Shown here one piece after another: positions 54,216 through 61,515 of a stretch of 64,000 bases of DNA. Each line of letters opens with the position of its first letter. Position 1 is the stretch's first letter. Both the position numbers and the translations under genes were made by a program. A model generated the notes under the pieces. That model ran no database searches. It saw only the letters and a program-made list of their open reading frames with translations, and was not told the DNA's origin. Origin of the DNA: Altibacter lentus (GTDB lineage: Bacteria; Bacteroidota; Bacteroidia; Flavobacteriales; Flavobacteriaceae). The DNA is taken from positions 29,143-93,142 of the forward strand of contig NZ_KN050846.1 of the NCBI RefSeq assembly GCF_000746845.1. Direction: 5' to 3'.

Positions 54216-54698
54216 TTATTCCACTTTGTCTTTTATTTGCTTTAATATTCGGTTTTCAAACTCTTTTTTCATTGAAGTGTTTTTCCACCAAAAGAAACTA
54301 TCGTTTACGTTTTTCCAATTCCCAAGTATCAACCCGTCGTTTACTGCTACAAAGGCAAAATCAGTTTTATTATTTGAATTTGGTCGTGTCCAAGTATGTA
54401 TAATTTGATTTTTGTCCGGATAATAAAAATAGAATGAGTGCCAATACCCTTTTTTATGATCATTTAAGTATTGTTCTTCACCATTTGATCCAATTACTTT
54501 TGAACTTAAATTCAGAGTTGAATTTTCTTTTTTGAATTCCTGAATTATCTCAATCAGTTCATTCTCCGAAACATCAAATTCATATATTTCAGCTCGTGCG
54601 TAACTTCCGGGAGCGAAAGACCAAATAAAATAATATCCTAGTATGAGAATTACAAAAACTGCTAGAATTCCGATTACTAAGTTTCTTTCCTTTCTCAT
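54216..54698 (-). CDS. Cassette gene: membrane-anchored protein
   Basis: A 160-residue protein with one N-terminal membrane helix (LVIGILAVFVILILGYYFIW) after MRKERN, and a globular domain with FDVSENELIEIIQEFKKENS and GYWHSFYFYYPDKNQIIHTW. No family recognised. Ends GTTAGGCTT on both sides (nine bases); this cassette end comes closest to the classical integron R box GTTRRRY. Confidence 0.72.
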   Translation of the reverse strand: MRKERNLVIGILAVFVILILGYYFIWSFAPGSYARAEIYEFDVSENELIEIIQEFKKENSTLNLSSKVIGSNGEEQYLNDHKKGYWHSFYFYYPDKNQIIHTWTRPNSNNKTDFAFVAVNDGLILGNWKNVNDSFFWWKNTSMKKEFENRILKQIKDKVE

Positions 54699-54714
54699 TT
54701 TTTTAATGAAGCCT

Positions 54715-54830
54715 AACGGTCTCGTATAACCGCCGTTGCGGTTTTTAGAATACGTATTATTCAGATGTTAAGATACTGTTTTTGTAGGAATCTAAATTCG
54801 ATTAAGCAGCAATGGCGGTTATACATTGTT
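54715..54830 (-). repeat. attC-like site 12, type D
   Basis: Best-paired element: GTATAACCGCC (54724-54734) and GGCGGTTATAC (54814-54824) are perfect eleven-base complements, with six bases to AAC on the left and three bases to GTT on the right. 3' element of the cassette at 54843. Confidence 0.9.
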
Positions 54831-54842
54831 CTACGCAGTTTT

Positions 54843-55445
54843 TTATTCCTCAACAAGTTCATATCCATAAATTCCATTTTTGTTTTCTGGGTATATTTTT
54901 CTCATAGTCAGATAGTAATCTTCCAAAAATCGATTCAAGTCCACAAGCCCATTGGTGAAAAACTGAATTGTATCTTTTTTGTTTTGAACAATTAAAATTC
55001 CGCGTGTTTTGTCGTCCGACGTTTTGCGTTGAGCATTTCTTTCAATAAACTTTTCAAATTCCCAAACCGTGTCCTTTTCCGATATTTTTTTCTCGTAAAC
55101 TAAATTCCAATCTGGATTTTTATTATCATTAAAAGTCAGTTCTTTGAATTCAGTCCGAACTTTTATTGAGTCAGAATGTTTGGTGATTTCAATTCTCTCA
55201 TAACCTTCGTATGTGCAAACTGAATGGTCAAAGAAAATTTTTAAAGTGTCTAATTCAGTCATCTTTTTCTTAAAATCGGTCAAGTCCTTTTTTAAATCAA
55301 AATCAGATGTTTTCTGTTCGGTTTGAAAGTCATTTTTGGTATTTGCTCTTTTTCCCATTATTGAAACTCCAAAAAGTGAAATTCCAACAAAGCCAACAAC
55401 TAATATTGTCACAATAATTAATGCTATGTCGAACGTTTTTTTCAA
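54843..55445 (-). CDS. Cassette gene: membrane-anchored coiled-coil protein
   Basis: A 200-residue protein: one N-terminal helix (ALIIVTILVVGFVGISLFG), a predicted coiled coil (DFDLKKDLTDFKKKMTELDT), and a C-terminal domain with GILIVQNKKDTIQFFTNGLV. The longer frame starts with GTG at 55463, which lies inside the neighbouring element; a TTG at 55445 (then AAAAAAACG) is within the cassette and is chosen. Ends GTTCTACGCA match exactly. Confidence 0.72.
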   Translation of the reverse strand: MKKTFDIALIIVTILVVGFVGISLFGVSIMGKRANTKNDFQTEQKTSDFDLKKDLTDFKKKMTELDTLKIFFDHSVCTYEGYERIEITKHSDSIKVRTEFKELTFNDNKNPDWNLVYEKKISEKDTVWEFEKFIERNAQRKTSDDKTRGILIVQNKKDTIQFFTNGLVDLNRFLEDYYLTMRKIYPENKNGIYGYELVEE

Positions 55446-55454
55446 ATTGCGTAG

Positions 55455-55579
55455 AACGGTCACGTATAACCGTCAGTTACGGATTAATATGCGTTAATTT
55501 TCGGTTTAGTACAGACTTTAGCAATTCCGAGTGGATTCGGACGTAGTCGAATCCGCCGTAATTGCGGTTATACATTGTT
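55455..55579 (-). repeat. attC-like site 13, type E
   Basis: Arms GTATAACCG and CGGTTATAC are perfect nine-base complements; internal hairpin GGATTCGGACGTAGTCGAATCC. Quoted in parts: GGATTCG and CGAATCC. 3' element of the two-gene cassette 55595/55939. Confidence 0.9.
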
Positions 55580-55594
55580 GTAGCACGTTTTTTC

Positions 55595-55948
55595 TCAATC
55601 AACATACCATTCAAATATTGTCGAAAACAAAATAATAAACGGAATACTCTGAACAATCAAGGTTATAATAATTGGTTCATAATTCAGTTTTTTGCGATTT
55701 TTTACAATGTATATTATTAATAAAATTAACCAAACTAAAAATGAATAGAACCATATTGATAGAGTAAAATTCAATATTGGGGAATAACTTTGATAAATTT
55801 CCAACTCCTTTGGGTCAGGATTACCGTACGTTGGTAAATGTCCTACAATCCTTGATGCGTGTATGTAAAAAACGAGAATCGAAACCGAAAATATTAAAGC
55901 GAAAGAAGATAAAAAGTAAATTGTGTTTTTTATCCATTTCATCGGCAT
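55595..55948 (-). CDS. Cassette gene: three-helix membrane protein (second gene of pair)
   Basis: A 117-residue membrane protein with three helices (IYFLSSFALIFSVSILVFYI; WFYSFLVWLILLIIYIV; IIITLIVQSIPFIILFSTIF). It overlaps the end of the upstream cassette gene by ten bases, so both are probably translated together. A holin- or immunity-like role would fit size and topology, but there is no direct evidence. Confidence 0.75.
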   Translation of the reverse strand: MPMKWIKNTIYFLSSFALIFSVSILVFYIHASRIVGHLPTYGNPDPKELEIYQSYSPILNFTLSIWFYSFLVWLILLIIYIVKNRKKLNYEPIIITLIVQSIPFIILFSTIFEWYVD

Positions 55949-56331
55949 CCAATTTTTTGATTTTCCAATTTGGAAAATTTTTGTTTATCAGTTTTCTTGA
56001 TATCTGTCAATTCAAATCGGTTTTTGTCTAAAGAATTGAAGTCAACTGAACTCAAATATTCTTGAACAACATTACGGTCAATCATTATTTTTCCACCGCC
56101 AGCCCAATGTCGGTTATTTCCATTTTTCTTAATTCCAGAAATCCAATATTCGTCTCCAGTTTCTATGTCGTAATAGTGTCCAGCAATTCCTTGAGCATTT
56201 GAGTATTTAAGTGCTTTTCCATTAAAATAGATAGTTCGACCAGATTTTGAAAATTCCGCCATACCAATCCACGCAGGTCCATTATCTGCAAATCCGCTTT
56301 TTAATTCTATATATTTCAATTCAGATTTCAT
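55939..56331 (-). CDS. Cassette gene: small conserved hypothetical protein
   Basis: A 130-residue soluble protein starting MKSELKYIELKSGFADNGPA. The pattern ELKSGFADNGPAWIG, SKSGRTIYFNGKAL, YYDIETGDEYWISGIKKNG and HWAGGGKIMID belongs to a small family that I have seen widely in bacteria, often mislabelled as a deoxyxylulose-phosphate synthase; it is not that enzyme. True function unknown. First gene of a two-gene cassette. Ends GTTGTAGCAC match exactly. Confidence 0.8.
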   Translation of the reverse strand: MKSELKYIELKSGFADNGPAWIGMAEFSKSGRTIYFNGKALKYSNAQGIAGHYYDIETGDEYWISGIKKNGNNRHWAGGGKIMIDRNVVQEYLSSVDFNSLDKNRFELTDIKKTDKQKFSKLENQKIGCR

Positions 56332-56351
56332 TTTTCGTCAAAATGTGCTAC

Positions 56352-56476
56352 AACGGTCTCTGGCTAAGCTTGCGTTGCGTGTTGGTTGTTCGGTTTAGTC
56401 AGATGAACCTTAAAGTTTTTTGAAAGGTAAAACTATTTTTTGAAACTCTAAGTAGCAATGAAGCTTAGGCGTTGTT
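56352..56476 (-). repeat. attC-like site 14, type F
   Basis: From AACGGTCTCTGGCTAAGCTT to AAGCTTAGGCGTTGTT. Arms GGCTAAGCTT and AAGCTTAGGC pair with one mismatch. 3' element of the lipoprotein cassette at 56494. Confidence 0.88.
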
Positions 56477-56493
56477 GTAAAACGTATTATTTA

Positions 56494-56955
56494 TCAGATT
56501 TCAGGTTTACCCAAAATCGCTTTATTTTCGGAACCAATTAGCCATTCAGAGATTTGTTTGCCTCTAATCATTGTATCTGGAACAACTAAGTACAGTAAAT
56601 CCAATCCGTTATTTTCTTGACTCATATCTGGTTCATCTTCTGGCACAATTCTCAGTTTTTGTCCTATCTCAAAATTTCTATAATCACATTTTGAAATAAC
56701 AGAAACTTTGTCGGGCAAATGTGGCTTTACAGTTTCACCAATTATGAGCGCATAAGGAATAGCAAAATCGCCACAGGAATGATTCGTTGGATAAAATTCC
56801 GTTACAATCAAATCAAATGGATCTTCAACATTATAGTATTCAAATCCAATTTCTTTCAGAGTGTCATTAGAGTTTTCAATATCAATTGTTGTCTTTTCAA
56901 GTTTTGATTGACAACCAATGAGGAGAGCAAATAATATGAAAATTAGAGGTTTCAC
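56494..56955 (-). CDS. Cassette gene: small lipoprotein
   Basis: A 153-residue lipoprotein (MKPLIFILFALLIGCQSKLE, Cys15). The mature domain has two further cysteines (NHSCGDFAIPYAL; ISKCDYRNFEIGQKLRI) that may form a disulfide and a beta-rich core. No family recognised. Ends GTTGTAAAAC match exactly. Confidence 0.72.
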   Translation of the reverse strand: MKPLIFILFALLIGCQSKLEKTTIDIENSNDTLKEIGFEYYNVEDPFDLIVTEFYPTNHSCGDFAIPYALIIGETVKPHLPDKVSVISKCDYRNFEIGQKLRIVPEDEPDMSQENNGLDLLYLVVPDTMIRGKQISEWLIGSENKAILGKPEI

Positions 56956-56965
56956 TATGTTTTAC

Positions 56966-57184
56966 AACGGTTTTGTATAACGTTTGTGGCGGCTGGCGGC
57001 TCTGATTCAGCTAGACCGACCACGCTCTCAGCGTGGGGCGGGCAGTCACGCCACCGGCGTGACGTGCGAATCAGAAGTGTCGGCAAAGCCGCTTTTTGTT
57101 ATTTGTCAGTTAAAGATAAAGTTTTTTTAGTGACGAAATCTTACGTTTTCTAAAGGGCTAGCTATAAAATCGTTATGCAATGTT
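56966..57184 (-). repeat. attC-like site 15, type C
   Basis: Longest class (219 bases). Arms GTATAACG and CGTTATGC (one mismatch). Internal palindromes around CACGCTCTCAGCGTGGGGCG and GTCACGCCACCGGCGTGAC. 3' element of the cassette at 57198. Confidence 0.87.
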
Positions 57185-57197
57185 GGCACTTGTTAAA

Positions 57198-57659
57198 TTA
57201 GATATAGTATGTGTTTTTAACTTTTTCAATTATTTCCCCCATTTTACTGTGATCGAAAATTACACGCATAGATGATGAGCCAAAACTTGAGTATCCAAAA
57301 TTTCTCTCTGTCGGAAACAGAATAAACTTGTGGTCAACTTTCGCAAAATATAAAGGAGGAGCAATGAAATAAATTCTACCAATTCTTTGAACTTCGCTCC
57401 AATTTTTGTCTTTTTTAATTCCACGATCCGAATAAATAATTCTACTATGGTTAACCTTAACTTTTTTAATTCTGTCAAAAAGAATCGTGTTTATAAGAAT
57501 TAATATAATCCCGATGCTACTGAAAATTGAGAGTTTTTTCCAGTCAGTAATTTGATCAGGATTATAAAACTTTAATACGCTAGCGAATATTAAAAGAAAT
57601 CCAATAATCATAAGAATGTATTTCCAAAATAAGACCTGAAGTTTATTACTCTCTGTCAT
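57198..57659 (-). CDS. Cassette gene: two-helix membrane protein with PH-like domain
   Basis: A 153-residue protein: two N-terminal helices (YILMIIGFLLIFASVLKFY; LSIFSSIGIILILINTILF), then a beta-rich cytoplasmic domain (VKVNHSRIIYSDRGIKKD; VQRIGRIYFIAPPLYFAKVD) resembling a bacterial PH domain. Unknown function; the protein at 59409 has the same overall plan. Ends GTTGGCACTT match exactly. A further copy apparently begins at the right edge of the window. Confidence 0.72.
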   Translation of the reverse strand: MTESNKLQVLFWKYILMIIGFLLIFASVLKFYNPDQITDWKKLSIFSSIGIILILINTILFDRIKKVKVNHSRIIYSDRGIKKDKNWSEVQRIGRIYFIAPPLYFAKVDHKFILFPTERNFGYSSFGSSSMRVIFDHSKMGEIIEKVKNTYYI

Positions 57660-57686
57660 ACAATTCTATTTTTTTTAATAAGTGCC

Positions 57687-57859
57687 AACGGTTAAGGCTA
57701 AAATTTCGGCGGGTTGGCAGCGACGCCGGGATCCGCCTGCGGCGGAACATCGGAGTGGGGAGCTGCGTTCCCAAATTATTCCGAGTAACTGTTTTAGCTT
57801 CTTTAAAAGTATGAATATTGTTTTAATTATTTCAGCCCCGCTGAATTGTAGCCATTGTT
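57687..57859 (-). repeat. attC-like site 16, type A
   Basis: From AACGGTTAAGGCTAAAATTT to AATTGTAGCCATTGTT. 3' element of the cassette at 57870. Confidence 0.87.
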
Positions 57860-57869
57860 ACCTACAGTT

Positions 57870-58439
57870 TTAACTTAACCAAACTCCTATTGAATCGACA
57901 TATTCCCAATTCCCATTTGTAAATTTGTAAATACTTATAGAACCGCCAGGTGAGCAGATACTTATTTCTATTACTGCAATATTGTATGATTCATTAAATA
58001 TTGGAGGTGATAGATATAACCACCCGGAAGGACATTTCTTCCAAAGAATTTCTCGGCCTTTCTGACTACCATTCTTCTGGAAAATTGAATCAACTTCGGA
58101 GCGTTTTATCAAATCCATTTTGTAATTCAATGATAGTTCATCAATCCTAAACCTTTTAGACAAATTATCTTGTTTGTCAAGAACTGAGTCATTGTTCAAT
58201 TCTAAGGCTTCCAATAAATCCTTTTTATTATTGTGTTCAGGTCTTTCATTATCTGCGATTTCTAAAAGTGATTGGTGAGGTGGTTCAAGCAAACAGCTAC
58301 AATCTGGTTCATTATTTTTTAGAATGCTGTTTACTAATTCGGTCGATTTTTGATTGTAATTATTTATATCGTCATCAATTGGTTTATTACAGCCAAGTAT
58401 CAAAATCAGCGATAGTAAAATAGTTATTCTAAGATTCAT
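57870..58439 (-). CDS. Cassette gene: lipoprotein of a three-member cassette family
   Basis: A 189-residue lipoprotein (ILLSLILILGC, Cys16 in MNLRITILLSLILILGCNKP). N-terminal part has YNQKSTELVNSILKNNEPDC, similar to YNKNATELITQIF in the neighbour at 58597; the C-terminal block KKCPSGWLYLSPPIFNESYN ... NGNWEYVDSIGVWLS is the family hallmark shared with 51488. Ends GTTACCTACA match exactly. Confidence 0.78.
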   Translation of the reverse strand: MNLRITILLSLILILGCNKPIDDDINNYNQKSTELVNSILKNNEPDCSCLLEPPHQSLLEIADNERPEHNNKKDLLEALELNNDSVLDKQDNLSKRFRIDELSLNYKMDLIKRSEVDSIFQKNGSQKGREILWKKCPSGWLYLSPPIFNESYNIAVIEISICSPGGSISIYKFTNGNWEYVDSIGVWLS

Positions 58440-58454
58440 TTTTAAATTGTAGGT

Positions 58455-58577
58455 AACGGTTTTGTATAACGTTCCGTTGCGGAACGTTTAGACTAAACTA
58501 CTTAAAATTAATGGGATTTCCCGCTTGCGAGGATTTTCCGAAAGGAAAATCGGAAGCAATGGACGTTATGCATTGTT
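58455..58577 (-). repeat. attC-like site 17, type B variant
   Basis: Outer parts as in other type B elements (GTATAACGTTCCGTTGCGG; right GGACGTTATGCATTGTT), but the middle differs (ATGGGATTTCCCGCTTGCGA), so it is the most distant type B copy. Arms GTATAACGT and ACGTTATGC pair with one mismatch. 3' element of the cassette at 58597. Confidence 0.87.
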
Positions 58578-58596
58578 GCCAACAGTTTTTTTTGAT

Positions 58597-59187
58597 TTAA
58601 TCTTTTTCCCAAATTCCATTATTTAATCTATAAATTGATAGATGACTTCCCAAATCCAAATGAGTAAATCCCATTTGAATATCAATTACAGCTGTTCGGT
58701 AATTTTTATCAAATATAGGTTTAGAGATGAAATAAAAATCATTTGGGCATTTTTCAAAAAATGTATCGATTTGCTTTTCAGTACCAAATTGAGCAAGAGA
58801 ATCCAATTTTTTTCTTATGGAATCAAATTTGCTATATTCAATTAATTCCGTTTTATTTCCGAACATCGAATCCTTGAAATCAAAATTTTTTGAAAGTCCG
58901 ATTAGACTGTCAAGTGTGTTTTTTTTATCAATTCTAAGAATTCCATTTAATCTGTTCCTATAATTAATCGCAGGCATTTTATTTTCAATAGCTTCGAGTA
59001 AATTTGAATTTGTATTTGGTCGAATTATATATGAGCATTCAAAAAGGTCTTCAGAGAAAATCTGTGTAATTAACTCTGTTGCATTCTTATTATAATCATT
59101 TTTGTTTTCAACATCGCCTTTCTCTTTACAGTTAGATAATGAAAAAAATAAAATGATAAATGTTAGTATGTTTATAATTTTTTTCAA
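58597..59187 (-). CDS. Cassette gene: lipoprotein of a three-member cassette family
   Basis: A 196-residue lipoprotein (FIILFFSLSNC, Cys20 in MKKIINILTFIILFFSLSNC). It shares YNKNATELITQIF and the block EKCPNDFYFISKPIFDKNYR ... RLNNGIWEKD with 57870 and 51488, but stops earlier and lacks the final SIxxW motif. Adjacent to its relative at 57870, yet with its own end sequence (GTTGCCAACA, exact match), so it is a separate cassette and not a recent tandem copy. Confidence 0.78.
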   Translation of the reverse strand: MKKIINILTFIILFFSLSNCKEKGDVENKNDYNKNATELITQIFSEDLFECSYIIRPNTNSNLLEAIENKMPAINYRNRLNGILRIDKKNTLDSLIGLSKNFDFKDSMFGNKTELIEYSKFDSIRKKLDSLAQFGTEKQIDTFFEKCPNDFYFISKPIFDKNYRTAVIDIQMGFTHLDLGSHLSIYRLNNGIWEKD

Positions 59188-59196
59188 ATTGTTGGC

Positions 59197-59394
59197 AACG
59201 CTCGCAGCTATGGTGCGGTGCGCCTGCGGCAGCTTCGGCTAGAGAAACGGGCGGAGCCCGGTTGGAAGCGTTAGCGTGCGTTTCGGAGCAATGGCGAAGC
59301 CGCTTGGTTAATTTTTCGGTTTTTTAAATGTAAGTAATATTGTGCGATTTTTCATTAACCTAACCAACTTAGCACTGCAGCTATAGGTGATGTT
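59197..59394 (-). repeat. attC-like site 18, type I
   Basis: From AACGCTCGCAGCTATGGTGC to GCAGCTATAGGTGATGTT. Inner hairpins GCCTGCGGC and AACGGGCGGAGCCCGTT, then GCGTTAGCGTGCG. Right end identical to 41141-41164. 3' element of the cassette at 59409. Confidence 0.83.
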
Positions 59395-59408
59395 ACCCAT
59401 AGTTATTT

Positions 59409-59930
59409 TTAACTAAAATCAGGACTGAAAATTTCGTGCTTTAACCGAAATTCAGTTGTTAAAAACTTAATCGCTTTAGTAGCATTTTCTTCATTCTTAA
59501 AATAAATGACCGGATCTCTTTTCGTATGTCGTTGATTTAAAACGAATATTTCAAACGAATTGAATGATTCACTTTGGTCGGGATTTGCAGAAGATACAAA
59601 GGCAAACTTCTGTTGCTTTTTAATTTTCAATATTGAAACCGCAGGTCTATCGGATAATTTTATTTTACTTTTTAATAAAGTGATTCCTTTAATTGAAATT
59701 GTTTTATATAAATTTTCACCTTTTTTCTGCAAGCCTTTCTTGGAGAATATCAATGCTAATAAAAATAAAGTTAGCATTAAAAAGAATATGGAAGTTATAA
59801 TTCCGATTACCTCATAAAGTGCAGAAATTGAATTATAAAAGCCAATAGCGGAAATTGCTGCAAACCCACCTAACATAGTTTTCTGATGAAAAGAGTATCT
59901 ATCTTCGAACGTAATTTTGATTATTTCCAT
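59409..59930 (-). CDS. Cassette gene: two-helix membrane protein with PH-like domain
   Basis: A 173-residue protein with a short N-terminal strand, two helices (LGGFAAISAIGFYNSISALY; IITSIFFLMLTLFLLALIF) and a beta-rich domain (ILKIKKQQKFAFVSSANPDQ; FNSFEIFVLNQRHTKRDPVI) that looks PH-like, closed by a helix KAIKFLTTEFRLK. Unknown function. Ends GTTACCCATA match exactly. Confidence 0.72.
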   Translation of the reverse strand: MEIIKITFEDRYSFHQKTMLGGFAAISAIGFYNSISALYEVIGIITSIFFLMLTLFLLALIFSKKGLQKKGENLYKTISIKGITLLKSKIKLSDRPAVSILKIKKQQKFAFVSSANPDQSESFNSFEIFVLNQRHTKRDPVIYFKNEENATKAIKFLTTEFRLKHEIFSPDFS

Positions 59931-59966
59931 ATTTTTAAAACAAATAGTTCCGTAATAATTATGGGT

Positions 59967-60138
59967 AACGGTTAAGGCTAAAATTTCGGCGGGTTGGCAG
60001 CGAAGCCGGGGATCCGCCGCAGGCGGAACATCGGAGTGGGGAGCTGCTTCCCAAATTGTTCCGAGTATCTTTTTAGCTTCTTTAAAAGTATGAATATTGT
60101 TTCAATTATTTCAGTCCCGCTGAATTATAGCCTATGTT
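59967..60138 (-). repeat. attC-like site 19, type A
   Basis: From AACGGTTAAGGCTAAAATTT to AATTATAGCCTATGTT. The stop codon of the upstream gene (60125-60127) lies inside its right arm. Confidence 0.87.
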
Positions 60139-60595
60139 GGGTATAGTTTTTAATCAAGTTTTGTATAGTCCATTTGAAATTCAAATGAGCTAAAATTCGG
60201 GCGCCTAAATTAAATCCGAAAAAGAACAATAAGGCAATCCAAATCATATCTACATCTAAAGTACTCAAAGCTGAAAATTCGGTTTTCGATGCGACTAAAA
60301 ATAGAATAAAAGGAACTGCTATTAAAAGAACCATCCAATTTCCATTTGTGACAACAATTGTATCTCCTTTATCTTTCACTTTGACTACTCCACTGACCAA
60401 TATAATTCCTACATGAAAAGCATAACCTGTGGCATGTGCAGCATGAAATACTAACCGATTTTCTTTTTTTGATATATATCCAAAATCTTCTTTTTGCAAA
60501 TAGCCTTTCACAAGATCTAATATTTCAGACGTAGATATTTCTCCGATCTCGGATTTTTTAAATTTTGTCTGAAATTGTATCGGAAGTAAAGTCAT
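60125..60595 (-). CDS. Cassette gene: membrane protein ending inside the recombination site
   Basis: A 156-residue protein from the ATG at 60595 (MTLLPIQFQTKFKKSEIGEI): N-terminal soluble domain, then two helices (WMVLLIAVPFILFLVA; MIWIALLFFFGFNLGARIL). The frame has no stop in the cassette body; the last residues NYTQHRL are encoded by the end sequence and the type A element, with TAA in its right arm. The C-terminus therefore depends on the element type. Ends GTTGGGTATA match exactly. Confidence 0.72.
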   Translation of the reverse strand: MTLLPIQFQTKFKKSEIGEISTSEILDLVKGYLQKEDFGYISKKENRLVFHAAHATGYAFHVGIILVSGVVKVKDKGDTIVVTNGNWMVLLIAVPFILFLVASKTEFSALSTLDVDMIWIALLFFFGFNLGARILAHLNFKWTIQNLIKNYTQHRL

Positions 60596-60611
60596 TTCTA
60601 AAATTATACCC

Positions 60612-60734
60612 AACGGTTTTGTATAACGTTCCGTTGCGGAACGTTTTGACTAAAATAGTTAAAAATTCCTGTATTTGCTCCTTGCAAAGATTTTCAGAAT
60701 TGAAAATCGGCAGCAATGGACGGTATACATTGTT
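60612..60734 (-). repeat. attC-like site 20, type B
   Basis: Near-identical to sites 4, 7 and 9. 3' element of gene-less cassette copy 4. Confidence 0.85.
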
Positions 60735-60919
60735 ACCTTAAGTGGCGAGCCGAAAATTCGGGCCGGAACCGACTTTAGCTGATCATCAGAAACCATTCCG
60801 AACAATCAGAGAGTTGGTCTAATCAGAGTTTATTCAGAGAACCAGCAAAATTGTCGGAATTGCTGAAGTTCTTAGAAATTCAATCAGCTAATGAAATGTC
60901 GAAGCCATTTAACGGTAAC
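60732..60919 (-). repeat. Gene-less cassette, copy 4
   Basis: Fourth copy of the 188-base unit, closest to copy 3, here with CGAAAATTCGGGCCGGAAC in place of CGAAACTTCGGGCCGAAAC. Its right neighbour is a type C element. Confidence 0.85.
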
Positions 60920-61127
60920 GGATTTGTATAACGTTTGTGGCGATTGGCGGCTGAATCGGAAGGAATCCCGCCTCTGGCGGGAGCGGAAGCAATCCGCCTT
61001 GGCGGATGCGTGCGATTCAGCGTTGCGTGGGCGCCGCAAACTCTAGTTTGTCAGATAAAGATAAAGATTTTATGTTTTGTAAATACTCAAATCAAATTAT
61101 GAAAGCCATAAACCGTTATGCGGTGTT
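60917..61127 (-). repeat. attC-like site 21, type C variant
   Basis: From AACGGATTTGTATAACGTTT to AACCGTTATGCGGTGTT. Same outer parts as site 15; different centre with GCCTCTGGCGGGAGC and GCCTTGGCGGATGC palindromes. 3' element of the cassette at 61130. Confidence 0.85.
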
Positions 61128-61129
61128 AC

Positions 61130-61480
61130 CTACTGTTGACGAATAAGCATTTTGAAAGTTGCTAATGAATTAATTCTTGAATAATTTTTTGCTAAATATT
61201 CGATGATTTCCAAATCAGAGAAGTCAGATAAATTCAATTTTGGCTTTGTTAAACTTTCAGATTCTTGAAATTGACCAGTAATAAGCCATCTAGCATCAAC
61301 ATCCTGAAATTTTTCAAGAATATCAGAAATTATATCAAAACCTGGATTATTTCCTGCTTTTTTCAATCTGTGTAATTTCTCAGCAGATTTATAATTCAAA
61401 CCTTTCGTCGCGAATCTTGTCAGATTATTGTAACCCTCTTTTTTTGCAATTTCAATAATTCGATCATAAATCGTACTCAT
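61130..61480 (-). CDS. Cassette gene: Cro/CI-like helix-turn-helix protein
   Basis: A 116-residue DNA-binding protein. Residues 5-65 form a helix-turn-helix (YDRIIEIAKKEGYNNLTRFA; NYKSAEKLHRLKKAGNNPGF), followed by ISDILEKFQDVDARWLITGQ, the ending typical of phage-type repressors in Bacteroidota. A short C-terminal tail could be a dimer or partner region. The TAG stop overlaps the end sequence. Ends GTTACCTACT match exactly. Confidence 0.82.
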   Translation of the reverse strand: MSTIYDRIIEIAKKEGYNNLTRFATKGLNYKSAEKLHRLKKAGNNPGFDIISDILEKFQDVDARWLITGQFQESESLTKPKLNLSDFSDLEIIEYLAKNYSRINSLATFKMLIRQQ

Positions 61481-61515
61481 ATTAATACTCTAAATGTTAA
61501 TACTCAATAGTAGGT

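Larger units (their letters stand above)
54714..57199. repeat. Large direct repeat, copy 1 (at least 2,486 bases)
   Basis: Identical, as far as compared, to 61515-64000 (offset 6,801). The four encoded proteins are identical, and the flanking non-coding stretches I checked match. Left of 54714 and 61515 the two sequences differ at once (GCC versus AGG before TAAC), so the repeat begins at the AAC boundary of a cassette. The right end is beyond the window. Confidence 0.9.

Noticed and set aside
57682..57873. Plus-strand reading frame through a type A element (ISAGWQRRRDPPAAEHRSGE)
   Set aside because: It lies in the palindromic element, recurs in all type A copies in different frames, and has no start context; similar frames at 35778 and 44238 were dropped for the same reason.
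50186..60920. Regularly recurring repeats as a CRISPR array
   Set aside because: Repeats are over 100 bases, of several families, separated by genes of varying size, and no cas gene is present.
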